Position numbers and translations under genes: made by a program
Part shown: piece after piece, positions 36,260-48,850 of the stretch
Position numbering within the stretch: the first letter of the stretch is position 1
How the letters are laid out: each line of letters begins with the position of its first letter
Notes under the pieces: generated by a model
What the model saw: the letters and a program-made list of their open reading frames with translations, nothing else
Database searches by the model: none
What the model was told of the DNA's origin: nothing
Origin: Embiotoca jacksoni
Taxonomy: Eukaryota > Chordata > Actinopteri > Embiotocidae
Direction: 5' to 3'
Length of the DNA: 64,000 nucleotides
Assembly (NCBI GenBank): GCA_022577435.1
Contig: JAKOON010000005.1
Span: 9,823,724 to 9,887,723 of the forward strand

Positions 36260-36979
36260 AAACACAAAAAACTCTTCTGAGTATGTAGGTCAAGGACTAC
36301 ACTGCGCACTGATAACACGAGAGTGCAAAAGTTGTATGAATGGAGCAGTGCAGTGTGTCGACAGTTTAGGCCATTTTTCAGTGAATAAGTGTCACAATAC
36401 ACAAGCCGAGTTCCCGTGTCATTTGCCAGCTGCTGATTAAAGTGAAGGGGGTTATCCCTAAAGTTAGCAACAGTGCATTAGCCTTACCTGACCGGGCTCA
36501 ATTAAGGTGGACAGACCTTCAAGGTGGACCTGCTGTTCTCATTTTAGTGACAATCTCAACTGCTCCCTAACAGAGAAAAGCAAAATGTCTATCCGATGAG
36601 TTCAGCTTAGTTTGTAATGCGTATTAAAAGTAGTCAAATTCTTGTTAAATTCACTGATGGCTGAGATGGCAGCCCTGCTCCCAATCCAACCCCACCTCCC
36701 TCTACCTGCAGCACAGGACAGAAGACAGGAGGAATGGCTGATAGGGACCAATGTCTGTTCCTCATTCGCTCTAAACTTTACTCTATTTTTATGTCAGGAA
36801 TATTGTTACATTTCACAACGATGAAGAACAGCTCTTCTGTGGTTGAAGGTCTAATAAGATTTAAGATCAATCTAGTCTGATCTAATCTACCTAACCATCT
36901 GTCTGTCTAATCTAGCTCCTGAAAGAAAAAAATACACACGACTCATTTACAAGCATTATGCTCATGACAACATGGTTAT

Positions 36980-37062
36980 ATAAATTTCCTCTTGTGGGAT
37001 TAATAAAGTAACTCTCTCTCTCTCTCTCTCTCTCTCTGTCTGTCTATCCATCCATCTATCTT
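36980..37062 (+). mobile_element. LINE 3' tail (severely truncated)
   Basis: AAATTTCCTCTTGTGGGATT, then AATAAAGTAA, runs into a CT/CTGT/CATC microsatellite. The GGGATTAATAAAGTA tail is the same type as the minus-strand LINE end at 43.65-43.71 kb, here on the plus strand. No coding part is recognised upstream. Confidence 0.6.
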
Positions 37063-40000
37063 ATAATGCTAACATCAATATGGCATTTTTTTTTATAAAT
37101 TCAAAAAATTGAATGAAAATAATATACAAATGAAAAGTAAACAAACAAAAAAATGTTTTCCCAGTGATTGTAACAAATAAATGAAACTCTTACATTATCA
37201 TCGAAAAGTAATCTGGAAAATATGTGAAGCCACACGTAAAGAGAAACAGAATTTCAAGATTAATTTCAAAACCGGAGAAAATCTTCAATAATGTTGGTAT
37301 GTCAGTGGGTTTGTTTTTTGAGAATGAAGTTTGACCCAAAGCATATGACCGTCACTAATGTAGCAGCAACAGGCGTCACCCACAACACGCAAAAACGATC
37401 ACTTAATGGCACATTTGATTTTGATTTTACTGAGTCGCTGCGATGACAAGCGACTTAGATTTAATTTTTCACAGCTGAGCATCGTTTCAGTTTATTCTCA
37501 TGCAAATGATGTTCACGCGGTGATCTAGCTTATCTGTCTAGAGAGACGACTGTCACATGCAGGCCTGTTTTTCGGCAAAGCTGGTGACACTGAAAATGAT
37601 ACTCTTCATAATAAAAGCACGCTGGTGAGTCATAAACTAAAAGAGACCACATATCTTTTGTTAATTGATTTTTCTTGCTATATTGTATGACAGTGTGTGC
37701 ACATCGTCTGGATTAGATGAGGAGGAGCTTTCACCACATCCGTAAACAAACTGCATTTATGTTATTTTGTATGGAAAAGCGTATTGAGACCCGTTACTGC
37801 AATTGTGGTGACCAGAGTGTATATTCTCTTTCTTCCTGAGGTTTGATACTGGCTTTAACAAACACATAATTCTGAATTTAAGAGTTTAATGGGATCTTGT
37901 CAGTGGTTGTTTGTCATGAAACATAGCTTTTGTTCCTCTGTGTGTGTGTATGTGAGCGCATTTAAATACCTGTGTAAAATGATTATTTTGTGTAGGTATG
38001 TGGTTGAGTGAATTCTCTGCTAATTCTGTTTGTGCCTTTGTGTGTGTGTGTGTGTGTGTGCATGTGCATAAGACACACACCATAGGGGGTGAACAGTAAG
38101 GTGTTATATTTGTATTTGCCCGAGGGGCCGCCAAAGGAGCTCCATGTTTGACAGGGACCTGCAACCGCAAGCTGCTAAGCACTGGGATTAATGTTCTGTG
38201 TGTGTTTGTGTGTGTCTGTGTTTGTGTCATTATATTGCTGGTGTAGGACAGCCCTCGCACCTGTGAATGGTAGATTCTTTGAAGTGACTAATCGTCTCCT
38301 GCATGCCTTCTCGAACCTTCTGGTGGCAGGATCCCAACACCACAGACAGGGAGCGAGGCCAGACTCTACGGTCTCCCGTGGCGAGCTGAGAGATGGAGTG
38401 GAGCTCATGTGGTAAGAGGAGGGAGGGAAGGAAGGAGGGAGGAGAGAGAGTGTGGGAGTAAAGAACAAGGGCAAGTGAATAACCAGACAGAAAGACTGTC
38501 CAGGAGCAAAACCAAAGAGCGACAAAAGGAAACCCAACAGAAGTCAAAGAAGAGAGGCCGCATGATCATTATGAGAGGAAAGCAGGTGGGCGAGAGGATC
38601 TGATAGTGAGAGATAAAGTGAAGAGGAGGGGGAGTAGCGAGGGAGGTCAGAAAGTGAGGTCCCCTGCAGTTTGGGAACAAGGGCAGAGGCGGGAGTAGTG
38701 CTAGAGTGGCTTAGTAGATCAGCGGGGGAGAAACTCTGCAGGTGGAGGAAGTGGTCAGAGGAAGTCATACAGTATGACTTCATGGTAAATAAGGTCAGAT
38801 GACACGAGAGCTCGTAGGCTACTAGACACAGCTGACAAGATAGGGAGACTGTTGGCACTCATCTATTGTAATTACATTTATGGTACAGAGTTAAGTCTGT
38901 TTTACATACATACATACATACATTGGTTTGATATGAGTTCTGAATATTAACACATTTATATTTTGGTTCCTGTGACGCAGGTCCAGCTAAGAGATATGTT
39001 GAATACTTTCAAACGAAACACAATTACAACTTTGTAAACAGGTTCACATTTTTAAAACAAATTGTAGCAGACATTTTTCAGGGCTTTTGGGAAATAGCGC
39101 ACAATTGTGTTTGAAAAGTTTTTGTAAAACTGCTAGGAATTTTCTCTTTTAAGAGACCTTATTTTCAGTGGGGACCATTACAAACTGTAGGGGATACTGA
39201 AGAACAATCACAATAGGGGAAAAGTAGGAAGGTAAAAAAAAAATCTATACATGAGGGTAATGATAATATTGTACATGAATCACAGGCTATGCTGCAGACT
39301 GAACTTGTGTTTATTGTTGTCTCGACTGTGCGCACCGCATTTCAGGCTGAACACTATTGAAAAGGCGACGGCAAAACAAACAGCCTCTGATGCACGTCTT
39401 CATGCACCGCTTTAAGTAATTACTGGCTTCAGACAGGTGCATCCAGCTCTTAAGATAAAAAACTGTCAGATTTATGTTCGCCAGTCAACACCAAAGATGC
39501 CGTGTGTACAGTCGCTATGATTAATTAGCAGTCTTGTCGTGGAGTGTAACAGTTCACCCGGCTCATCAGAGGTCTCCAATGTTGGAATTCAAATGAGCCA
39601 AATGAATGAGAGGACCCGCTTAGGGAGACAGAGAGGAGCAACAGGGGGTATGGGCACAGCATCAGGGTGGAATAGAAGCGCTTCAATGTATGTCTGTATG
39701 TCTACTGCCTGTGCATACAAGGCTTTGAGCAGTGTGCCACTGATGGACATTGAGTGCTCCCCACATGGAGCCTCTCCTCTAACTGGAACACTGTTGATCC
39801 ACTCAAATGTGTTTTTAAAGGAAAACCCCAGGGAGTGAATAGCATTTTAATAGCCTTTGTATCGGACTGTGTTTTATTGCTATGTGTTTTGAATGTTTAT
39901 AGCTGTAATGTAATGTAAGAGCCCTACCACTCTGTTGCATGTCTAATTGTGCTCAAATGAGAGTACATGAGGACACTGTAATTTCTTAGTTGACACATAG

Positions 40001-40299
40001 AGGGCAGCAGTGGCCTGCAACTGCTCAATAATTGACCAATGGGATCAATGTTGACACATGCAGAAAACTGGATATTGATCAAATTCTGACATGGCAACAG
40101 CACAAATGTAATATTCTGCAGATCATGTGACTGTGGTTCAGATCATTTAAACCAATGTGACTCCGGGAAATCAGAAAATAAGGTCATTATTTTATTTCAA
40201 ATTTATTTGGGGACAGTAAGTTTCAGGTGCCACCTCATTTTTCTTCTGAGGGATGTCACATAAAAATTGCAGCTTTTGTCATGTCCAGTCTTCCCTAGG
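37063..40299. other. Intergenic
   Basis: No gene was supported. A TG microsatellite lies at 38039-38060, a purine-rich stretch at about 38400-38760 and an ATAC tract at about 38906-38922. The purine-rich stretch creates open minus-strand frames of 91-120 residues that have no domain-like content. Confidence 0.5.
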
Positions 40300-40344
40300 C
40301 CGACAAAGCGCACGCACACACACGCACGCACACACGCACACGCA

Positions 40345-40427
<83 letters not shown>
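40300..40427. repeat. Compound (CACG)n/(CA)n microsatellite
   Basis: CA alternation interspersed with CG units for the first half, then about 30 pure CA units. The minus-strand Cys-Val frame is an artefact. Confidence 0.95.
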
Positions 40428-43400
40428 CCTCCCATCTTCAGCTCATCAGGAGTTTACTTCTAAGGGATGATCTGGCGGCATCTTGAGTGGCAGCTCGCCA
40501 CTGCGTTGCACTCGAGTGGTCACCGACACTGCCTGATTGCAGGAGGTTGCCCTCTAATATTTCCTCAAAAATCTCTGGCCACGATTCCAAAATGGTCTGT
40601 CCAGTCGAGCACACCGGCAAGGGAACAAAAAGAGCACCCTCCCATGGCATCTCCACTGCTTGATGGCTACTTGTTAGCCCAGTGTACTCTGGGATATCTG
40701 GCAAAATGCCACAAGTCATGCAGTGCAAAGCCATGTACACAAGCACCTGACTTTTACATGGCAAGACATATGGACACAAATTTTAGATTTATTTTTTGGG
40801 GTATCTATTATTTAATTTGAAGAGTGGAATGAGGTAGAATTAATAACATCTTACATTTACTTTATTAAAATTCAAACTTGTCTTGATAAAGACCTGAAAT
40901 GTAATTAAAAAGCCTGACTGAAGGTTATCATGGTGATAACTATTTTGTCTTTTCTTCCGACGATATCTCGCTAAAAATAAGAGAAGAGGTGATACAGGAA
41001 TGTGCGCCTGCATGAGTTTGATTTGCCATTGCTGTGGCTTGCAGGTTGATATTGCGCTGTGTTGCAGCAAAAGTTGAGCTCGGTTCTAATCTCATGCCAT
41101 AGTTTTGCTAGAGCGCCCATGCTTTAGGACCCCCAAGCCCCACTGTGCCAATGGACTGGTTCCATTCCAATGAATTGACTCATTACTCTTAGCTGTTATA
41201 TTTGCCTTAAAGATACGTAAATCTGAAAAGGAAAGATAAATCAGAAAATTGCAATGACTTGAAGGGCATTGTGTATGAGGACACTTTGGCCATGTTACAT
41301 TTCATACAACAGAAATGTGGACATTGTTAAGTAAACTATGAACTCATGAATTGTAGTGTAGCATAATGTAAATAATGTAATCAAAATAAGATATTTTGAC
41401 CTTTTTTCCTCATAGCAATACATGTGTAATACAAGACTAATACTTAATCAGTCTTAAGTGACATATTCCACAATCTCCAGGAGCACTTGTTAAAGTCACT
41501 AGCCACAGTGTTGATCTCCATTTTTTTCAGCATCTCCCTTTTACAGCTGAAAAATAACATTCATTTGTAAATTTGGTTTTCTGCCCCACCTAGCCAGTAG
41601 CCCAACTGGAAATAGTAAAAAAAAATGAAAGGTTTGGATGAATCAGATGTTGGCTCTGGCCTCAGCAACCACTGAATATTTTAATCAGTTTTCATTTTGT
41701 TTTTCTTATTCTACAATAGATTTATTTTTTAAAATTTCTGTAGTTGCAATTCTTCTTACAGTCTAACTTTTTCAAACTTGTATCCGTTTTAAAATGAGAG
41801 CTGCAACATTGTTTTGTATGCACACAATGCCTCACCTCCCTGTGGTCAGAGCTCTGAAGTGCTGAGTGGTCCTGGTTGAGCCTTTAACCTCCACTGTTTG
41901 AATCCAGATTTCTGTGTGGGATCCTTTTGTGCTGGTTCGTCAAGATATAACTGGGCCTAATTCATGTGAACGGGGGCTGCTGCTGGCCAATAGTGACCCT
42001 GAATGCTGAAAAGGCATTCTGATCTTCTTGAGGCAAATCATTGATGGTAGGTAACCCCAGCCACTGATGCTTTGCACCACTGAGGGCGGAGGTGAAAGAA
42101 GCCAGCGAGGCCCTCTGACATCCCAGCATGGACCCTGTAATCCAACGCTCGTCAGTGCTAATCTCAAAAAGACCGGCAACACACGTGTTGCAATTGCTAA
42201 CATTTCCCTGACATAAACAACCAAGTAGGAACCTCTACACAGTTAAGGAAAAAAAGGAAAAAAAAAAAGCTTTAGTTAAATGGGGTGAGGAAAAAAGATT
42301 GGTTTCCTCTTTTATAGTGTCAGACTGATTGGTTGCCCACGGTCAGAAAGGAGTCAAGGGTCAAGTCACTAACATCTGAGTTGGTCTCCTTTCATTCTTA
42401 CTTGTGCCAAGCACTTTGCACAAGAAATGCCAAAACACTTGAAAGGAAATTTCTTTGAGATGTTTAAAGATGTGAAGAGGGTTTCAACCCCAGGTGGGCT
42501 GGGACGCTAATCTGCTCTCGTCTCCACGTACAAAAGCAGATTTTTTTTTAATGGTTTACAAATTCCTAATTTGTTTAAGGTTTGGTGATCTCTCCTTTCT
42601 AGGTTTTTCCCTGGTATTGTAATACTTTTTTTAAAAAAAACAGTCTTTAGCTGGATAAATAACCCAAGGCACACGGAGTGTTTGCTCTGATCTCTCACAA
42701 TGAACTTCTCTGAAATTTCAAAGCAGGTCTAGACCTCAACTTTGAGGCCTTGAGAATATTCTCAGCTCAAAAATGACAAAACACCGCCACAGGTGGTTTA
42801 TTCTTTAAACTATAAAACAATGCTCCACCTTATTTGTTCCTTACTTCAAACCTGTTGGGACTCGTTGATGGATGAGGTTAAGGGCTACGCTCAGCGAGGA
42901 TAAAGATACATTGACATACACTGTAACTTTTCTTTGGACGGTTTGCCTGTCTATTTGGTGGCTGAAACAATATCTAACACAAATACAGTGCAGGATACTT
43001 CAATTATTTAGTATATCCAGAAATATGACAACTGTGTACACAAATACAATTAAAACTATTAGTATCCAAGTCGCAGCTCCTCAGCAGCCCAGAATTGTGA
43101 TCTCTTCGTGACCAAGTCCTTAATCTCATAATCACCCCTCACAAACTCAAACACTGAATTTCTATTCATGATACCAAAGCTTGTGCGTGTTTATCATGCG
43201 ATTGATCCCTTCCAATCTCCAAAACCAAAGGGTTTTTGTCTTGTGCATTGACTACAACTGGGGTTAACGCCTAACAAGCTCTTATACCTATACCTAAAAT
43301 ACTGAGTCATCTTAATCCCATGGATTTATCCTTTAGCCACAGTGAAAACTGTTGGTGGCAATGTTTAGTGGACTATAAATAAGAACAGCTCAGAATAATG

Positions 43401-43489
43401 GTGACTGTGAATGATATGGAGGACTGAGCATACCCACCACAGACTTAGTCTGTGGATTAAGCAGTACAACAATGGTGGGCAGGATGGTT
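40428..43489. other. Intergenic
   Basis: No exon or known repeat was supported. A GC-richer patch about 41960-42215 carries a 94-residue minus-strand open frame without recognisable features; it may be non-coding conserved sequence, which cannot be tested here. Confidence 0.45.
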
Positions 43490-43491
43490 GC

Positions 43492-43522
<31 letters not shown>

Positions 43523-43525
43523 TGT

Positions 43526-43558
<33 letters not shown>

Positions 43559-43559
43559 A
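43490..43559. repeat. (TG)n microsatellite
   Basis: About 70 bases of nearly pure TG with a central GCGCG interruption. Confidence 0.95.
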
Positions 43560-43639
43560 GAGGTATGGAAATAAATGGTCTTCAGTCGATGCTGCTTCCC
43601 ATTGGGATTATGTGGGTCACCTGACTCTATTCTTCCTGA

Positions 43640-44335
43640 TATAGGGATAAGGTAAGGTAAGGTAAGGTAAAGTAGTTACTTACTTTATTAATCCCTGAGG
43701 GGAATTTTTTTTTTGCTACAGCAGCATACGGAAGCAATAAGATAATAATAGAACAATAGAAAAGCAATAAAATAGCAGTAAAATAGCAGTAAAAAATATA
43801 AATATAAAATATAAAATGCACAGTATATACAGTACAATATATATATCTATATATATTATATACAAACAACCAAGAAACACAGACAACAGTGTTATTGTTA
43901 TGTGATGGATTTTGCCAGAGGTGAGTTATTGTACAGTCTAATTGCGGTCGGCAGGAATGATCTCCTGTATCAGGAATGATCTCCTGTATCGGTCCTTGTG
44001 ACAGCGGAGCTGGAGGAGTCTTTTGGAGAAAGTGCTCCGCTGTCCCTGCAGCAGGTGGTGGAGAGGGTGGTCAGGATTATCCAATATGGATAATAGTTTG
44101 TTCAGCGTCCTCCTCTCCACCACTTTTTCCAGACTATCCAGATTGTAGCCGATGATGGAGCCGGCCTTCTTCACCAGTTTGTTAAGTCTGTTGGTGTCTC
44201 CGGCTCCAATGCTGCTCCCCCAGCAGACTACGGCGAAGTACAATGCACTGGCCACAACAGACTGGTAGAACATCTCCAACATCTTGCTGCACACATTGAA
44301 GGATCGAAGTTTCCTCAAGAAAAAGAGATAATAAC
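43640..44335 (-). mobile_element. 5'-truncated LINE (jockey/L2-like), reverse-transcriptase C-terminal end
   Basis: Seen on the minus strand: about 120 residues with FLRKLRSFNVCSKMLEMFYQ, SALYFAVVCWGSS, VERRTLNKLLSILDNP and RLLQLRCHKDRYRRSFL, the conserved C-terminal segment of teleost non-LTR retrotransposon polymerases. The 5' part ends abruptly near 44335. Downstream on the minus strand come an A/T-rich 3' UTR, a GGGATTAATAAAGTAA tail and four GGTAA units (43651-43670). A 19-bp tandem duplication (43952-43970 and 43971-43989) shifts the frame right after RSFL, so the normal following residues (PTAIRLYN) are only readable after removing it. It is a dead copy. Confidence 0.85.
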
Positions 44336-44384
44336 AGTTGTCAAATTTTAAGTTAAAGTCCAATAGTAATTCAAACATGATCAA

Positions 44385-46330
44385 ACTAAACTTGAGGTGT
44401 CTGTTCTCAGGGCTTTCAACGATACAGCATGTCCTTCTTCAGCAAAAGCAAGCAAGTGAAACTTGTATTTAGAGAACAGATACTTTCATATGGACCTTCA
44501 TACTCTCTAAACCTAATTAGTCAGGACATTTAATTGAGGTAAATGTAAATGTCCATTACAAACTTGTGGGTTAAAGTTAAGGTAAGAAGGACCTCCAAAA
44601 ATCTCATGTCATTGTGATTTATTTGAGGGACTGGATCCTTCAAGCGAAGCTGTACCATCTTCTTAAATGAGATGGTCTATTGTCACAAAAAACAGAACTA
44701 AAGCTGCAGTTTTTGGTTTAATTGGACTTGTTTAAAACCGGAACTCTAAAGAAACCAACATGTTAAACAAAACGGCAAAAACAGAATTTTGTAACACTTT
44801 TTCCATTAACGTCGACCATGGTCACAAACGTCAGGATCACATATTTCATAATCCTCATGGAATATGTAAAGGTGTTAATCCTGGCATCCTCTAGTGTTTC
44901 TGTCAAGAAATGGTCTGAGTTTTTCAATAGATTTCAAGTCACTCCTCTGTCAACTTTGCACCTTTGGAAAAACCTGTCACACACAGGAAGGCTTGTGCAT
45001 GTTCTGAACAAGGGCCCCATTCCTGAGCACTTAGCTGTCATGTAAATGTGAGGGTGTCATCATAAACCAAAACGCACACTGTTGTCTAGCACTGCCTATC
45101 AGAGCATGCAGCCCAATGCAGTTACTACCGTAAAGGATGGCAATAAAAAGGAAAAAATATCTACAATTAAATTTAACGAAAAATAACAAAGTTGCAAACC
45201 CCTTAAAACTCACCTTTTTGAAATGTGGGTGTCTAACATCGCCAAGTGTGTCAGTAAATTATCGGTGTGAATCCTTTAAAGTTCAATCACCATCTTTGGG
45301 ATGTGGAGATGGTTGCTACATGGTGTAATTGAAGAGTAGATCAAAAGCTGTTACAGAAGTGCTCGCTGAAGACGAGTGTCAGGCTGCGTCCGTACAGACT
45401 GTGGCACTGTTAGAAAGCCGAGTCCCGCAGATTACAGGCTCGAGATTATCACTATGGCAGTCGCTGGATGAAAAGCAAGACCTGCCCAGAGTTGACTGAT
45501 TTGCAAATGATTTTAACAACATACACAGGTGGGATTGCATAATAGTACTGTAGCAATTCCCTCTGACCCCTACTGAAATTTAGAAAATATATTTTAAACT
45601 GTTGTGAATGCCACTGGCATGTACCTGTGTATGTGTGATTATATGTATACATAAATATATTTCTCATCTGCTATGTAACGCCATGTTTTTTTTTTGTAGT
45701 AAGACTGGTTAATATTTTTCTTTATTATAGTTGTTAGTATTACCGTATCAAGTTTTTGGTCTGTTTTTGAGTCTTTATTTAGTTTTTCCCCTTAATCTGC
45801 TGTTTACTATTTGTTGTAAAATTTATTTGAAGCTAGACATGCCTCTTAATATTTGTTTTATTTTTCAAGTTTGATTTAAAAAAAAAAAAAAAAAAACGGA
45901 GAAAATGAAATCACATTTAATTCTATAAACTAGATTTGTAATTCCTGAGAGCTCCTGTTTACAATTCAAATAATTGAACATAGGATAATCTGGAAGATGA
46001 TAATACTGAATTTTGTATTATATTTTACTATATCAAGGTGCAAAAGAGTAGCTATACCTGTGTCACTGAATAGTCTTTAAAGTGCTATTATAGTGAGAGG
46101 TTTTGCAGTGTTTCTGCAGACGTTTGTTTCAACATGTGCTTTCAGACTCAGGAAGCATCCCTGGTCCCATTCACAAAATTCCTCATTATAGGTGAACTAA
46201 GGTTATGGCTGCTTATTTCCTTTCCATTCCTGACAGATCACCCTGAGTGTTTGTCCAGCAGGTCTACCTACATCCCACCACTAACTGCCCCCACACCCGT
46301 CATGCATACACACATGTACAAACACTCACA
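44385..46330. other. Intergenic
   Basis: No gene or known repeat was supported. An A-run of about 18 lies at about 45878-45896. Confidence 0.5.
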
Positions 46331-46440
46331 TACAGTGCATCCGGAAAGTAGTCACAGAGCTTCACTTTTTCCACAGTTTGCTATGTTACAGCCTTATTCC
46401 AAAATGGATTAAATTCATTTTTTCCCCCTCAAAATTCGAC
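46331..46440 (+). mobile_element. Tc1/mariner-like terminal inverted repeat, solo
   Basis: Begins TACAGTGCATCCGGAAAGTA, with the TA of the target site, and continues through CACTTTTTCCACAGTTTG and a TTACAGCCTTATTCCAAAAT block to ATTCGACACACA. This is the well-known end of a teleost Tc1-like transposon. Similarity stops near 46440; no transposase and no partner repeat were seen, so only one end remains. Confidence 0.85.
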
Positions 46441-47439
46441 ACACATGTACATCCCAAACCCTTGAGTCCACCATCCACACCCTGTCTGTCATTGATAGAG
46501 TGTAGATGCTATCAGAGACGCATGCCGCCTGGTCCAAAGCAGTCTGGATAACACAGTTTGCTCTCTCTAACGCACTGGTCACCTACTTTTCTCTGCAAAT
46601 ATTACAGCCAGAACAGGAGCATCAGAGTGAGGGAGAGACGGATCCGACTCCACATAACTGTGTTTTAAGTGAAGTCTCGGGCCACCAACACAATCGACTG
46701 CTCACTAAGCCTTTCCCCCTTTGTTACTGTTGTCAGGCTTTCCAATATAGTATGTATGCAGTTTTGAGTGATAATAGTGGCAGATTGATCACTTAAAATA
46801 CTTTTCAGAGATGAACAAAATTTATATTTTCTGCTTCTTTTTTTTAAAATCTCACTTATTAATGCTAACTCAGTGAGTTGGTGGGAAATATTGTGTTGGC
46901 TGGCTTATTTTAAAACAGAACACAAAATGTACTTAATATTGGTAGTAATGGCTACATACGGTCTGTGATATAATAACTTAAGATTGAAGCTAAAGCTACA
47001 CGTTCCAAGAAAAAGTTAGTTTATGCGACGTAAAAAAATGAGGCAGCAGCATTGTTCCAGTATTGCAGGATATAGCTCGTTAGCCCTTGAAAACTGTGCA
47101 CTAAAACACACACTTGGAAAAGCAACAAGCTTAGATTGATGCTATATTATTTTCATTTTTTACTTTTACAAGAGAAAGGGTTTTGAGGATAACCAGTGAG
47201 AGTGGCACACATAATGCTACATCATTCAGCGAGTTTGTCCTGTAGTCGAAAAGGGCAAAGATACCAATGTTACCATTGTAGCATGCAAGACCGTCTCCTA
47301 TCATAAAAGCAGCTGCTCCCGTTCTTAACAGGTCTTTTTCTAACCTGTAACTCCACAAAATAAAGTAATGGCAGTTAACGATTGGTTCCTTGGTAGTAAG
47401 CTATTTAGCTGGACATGTTAACAATTGCCAACAAAGGAT
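46441..47439. other. Intergenic, nothing recognised
   Basis: No feature was supported apart from short AT-rich tracts. Confidence 0.45.
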
Positions 47440-48110
47440 TGCTAACAATCTGAAACCTAGTTCTTCACTAGTTTCAATTCGTTCAACGAATGCATCTTTT
47501 TGGGTTACACATGGTTCACTTGCTGCAACGATCCTTTCATTTCTCAGCTCTCAGTCAGTGAGCGATGTGAGCGATAATCAATGACCTAATTCCTAAGATG
47601 GTTGCACTTCCAAAGCCACATTGACATCAACGCATACTCCCAAGTTGGTTAAAAAGACTTCCCAGATAAATCTTAAAATCGCCAGTGGTGTGGCAGGTTA
47701 GTGGCTCAGATCCTCTAACCGCGAAGAAACGTGCATTCGTTCACTGAAATGAACGTGAGCCATGACAGATAGTCGGTGGCTCGAACGGCTGGAATCAGGC
47801 TTAGCAAGTTCTCGTGTGTTAGGAAACTGTTGTTCATTTAAAAAGAATTAAAGGTCATAAAAACCAGCGTTGATCAAGGAGGAAACATTAATTATATCAA
47901 GAATGGAGTTTGTCGTGTTTGTTAAAGGGACAGCACTTTTGGTTCCAGTAGCTGGGGATCATGAGTAATAAATACCACTTGGTCGTGTTTCAGTTCAGTC
48001 ATTGGGACTACGCAGGGAGAGCTCTGGTCGAACACTGAATGATTCAATGAACGAATCTTTTTAACAAATCTTTTTACTGAACTGATTCTAGTGACGATGG
48101 GTTTGCTCCC
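47440..48110. repeat. Possible dispersed repeat with GAACGAATC-like modules
   Basis: Motifs such as TCGTTCAACGAATG (about 47478-47491), TTCGTTCACTGAAATGAACG (about 47738) and TGATTCAATGAACGAATC (about 48040) recur across about 650 bp. They resemble a teleost DNA-element family rich in GAACGAATC/TTCGTTC. Boundaries and family are uncertain. Confidence 0.35.
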
Positions 48111-48769
48111 TGAGGAAGAAGTCTGTAATGCTGTTGTTGAAGGCATATCTCCTCACAATCTGGAGCTATGTCAGGATGCCCTACATTTTGTGAAGTGATT
48201 GATGTGCATCTCTGAATCTGGGAATGCATAATGGCAGTTGTAAAGCTATGCTCTCTCCATAAACGCATAACCACAACAGAGGTCTTTGGGGATAAAGAAG
48301 ACAAATTGAGGTGTTTTAGACAGATGCCAAACTTAACTGATGCAAAGAGAGATACTCACCAGGGCTTTATGGGTCATATATTTTAAGTGTGATGGAAAGA
48401 GGCGGTTAGCACTCATACTTTCATCAGTTTGGGGGCTTTTTGGTATGTGGAGAATAATGTCTAACAGAGCAGGGATTTAATGTGATGTCTGAAGAGGTGT
48501 CATTGTGTCTAATGTCCTTTTAGACAATAACTACTGGGTTATGGACTATGCTTTGTTTCCAACAGCCCTAGACTAGAAATACTTCAATTCAAATCATTAC
48601 ATAAAACAAACAGTGAAGTAGTGACAAATGCAAATGCAACCTAAAAAACGAATTACAACTGCGCAGTCTCTTTTTCAATCACCCACTCTCTCTTTCTCGC
48701 TCTCTTTCTTTCACATCCACACGTATTCTTTCACCATACCCATGGGGATTTTCATTGACATACTTCATT

Positions 48770-48850
48770 TCCTAGCCCCTTGCTCTAACCTTAACCATCA
48801 CAACTAAATGCTTAACCTTAACCTTAACCCTAACCTAACCCTAATTCTAA
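48770..48850. repeat. Degenerate telomere-like CTAACC/CTTAACC tract
   Basis: Repeated CTAACC, CTTAACC and CCCTAA units over about 65 bases, imperfect. This may be an interstitial telomere-like tract or part of a fish transposable element that carries such units. A shorter one occurs at about 58886-58901. Confidence 0.5.

Noticed and set aside
38175..38680. Several overlapping minus-strand frames of 91-120 residues
   Set aside because: They come from a purine-rich stretch that lacks stop codons; no domains or splice-flanked exon pattern.
40253..40486. CRISPR-like regular repetition
   Set aside because: It is a CA/CACG microsatellite, with no repeat-spacer structure, in a eukaryotic genome.
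41940..42224. 94-residue minus-strand frame in a GC-richer patch
   Set aside because: No recognisable family, no flanking splice sites in a matching phase, and no neighbouring exon.
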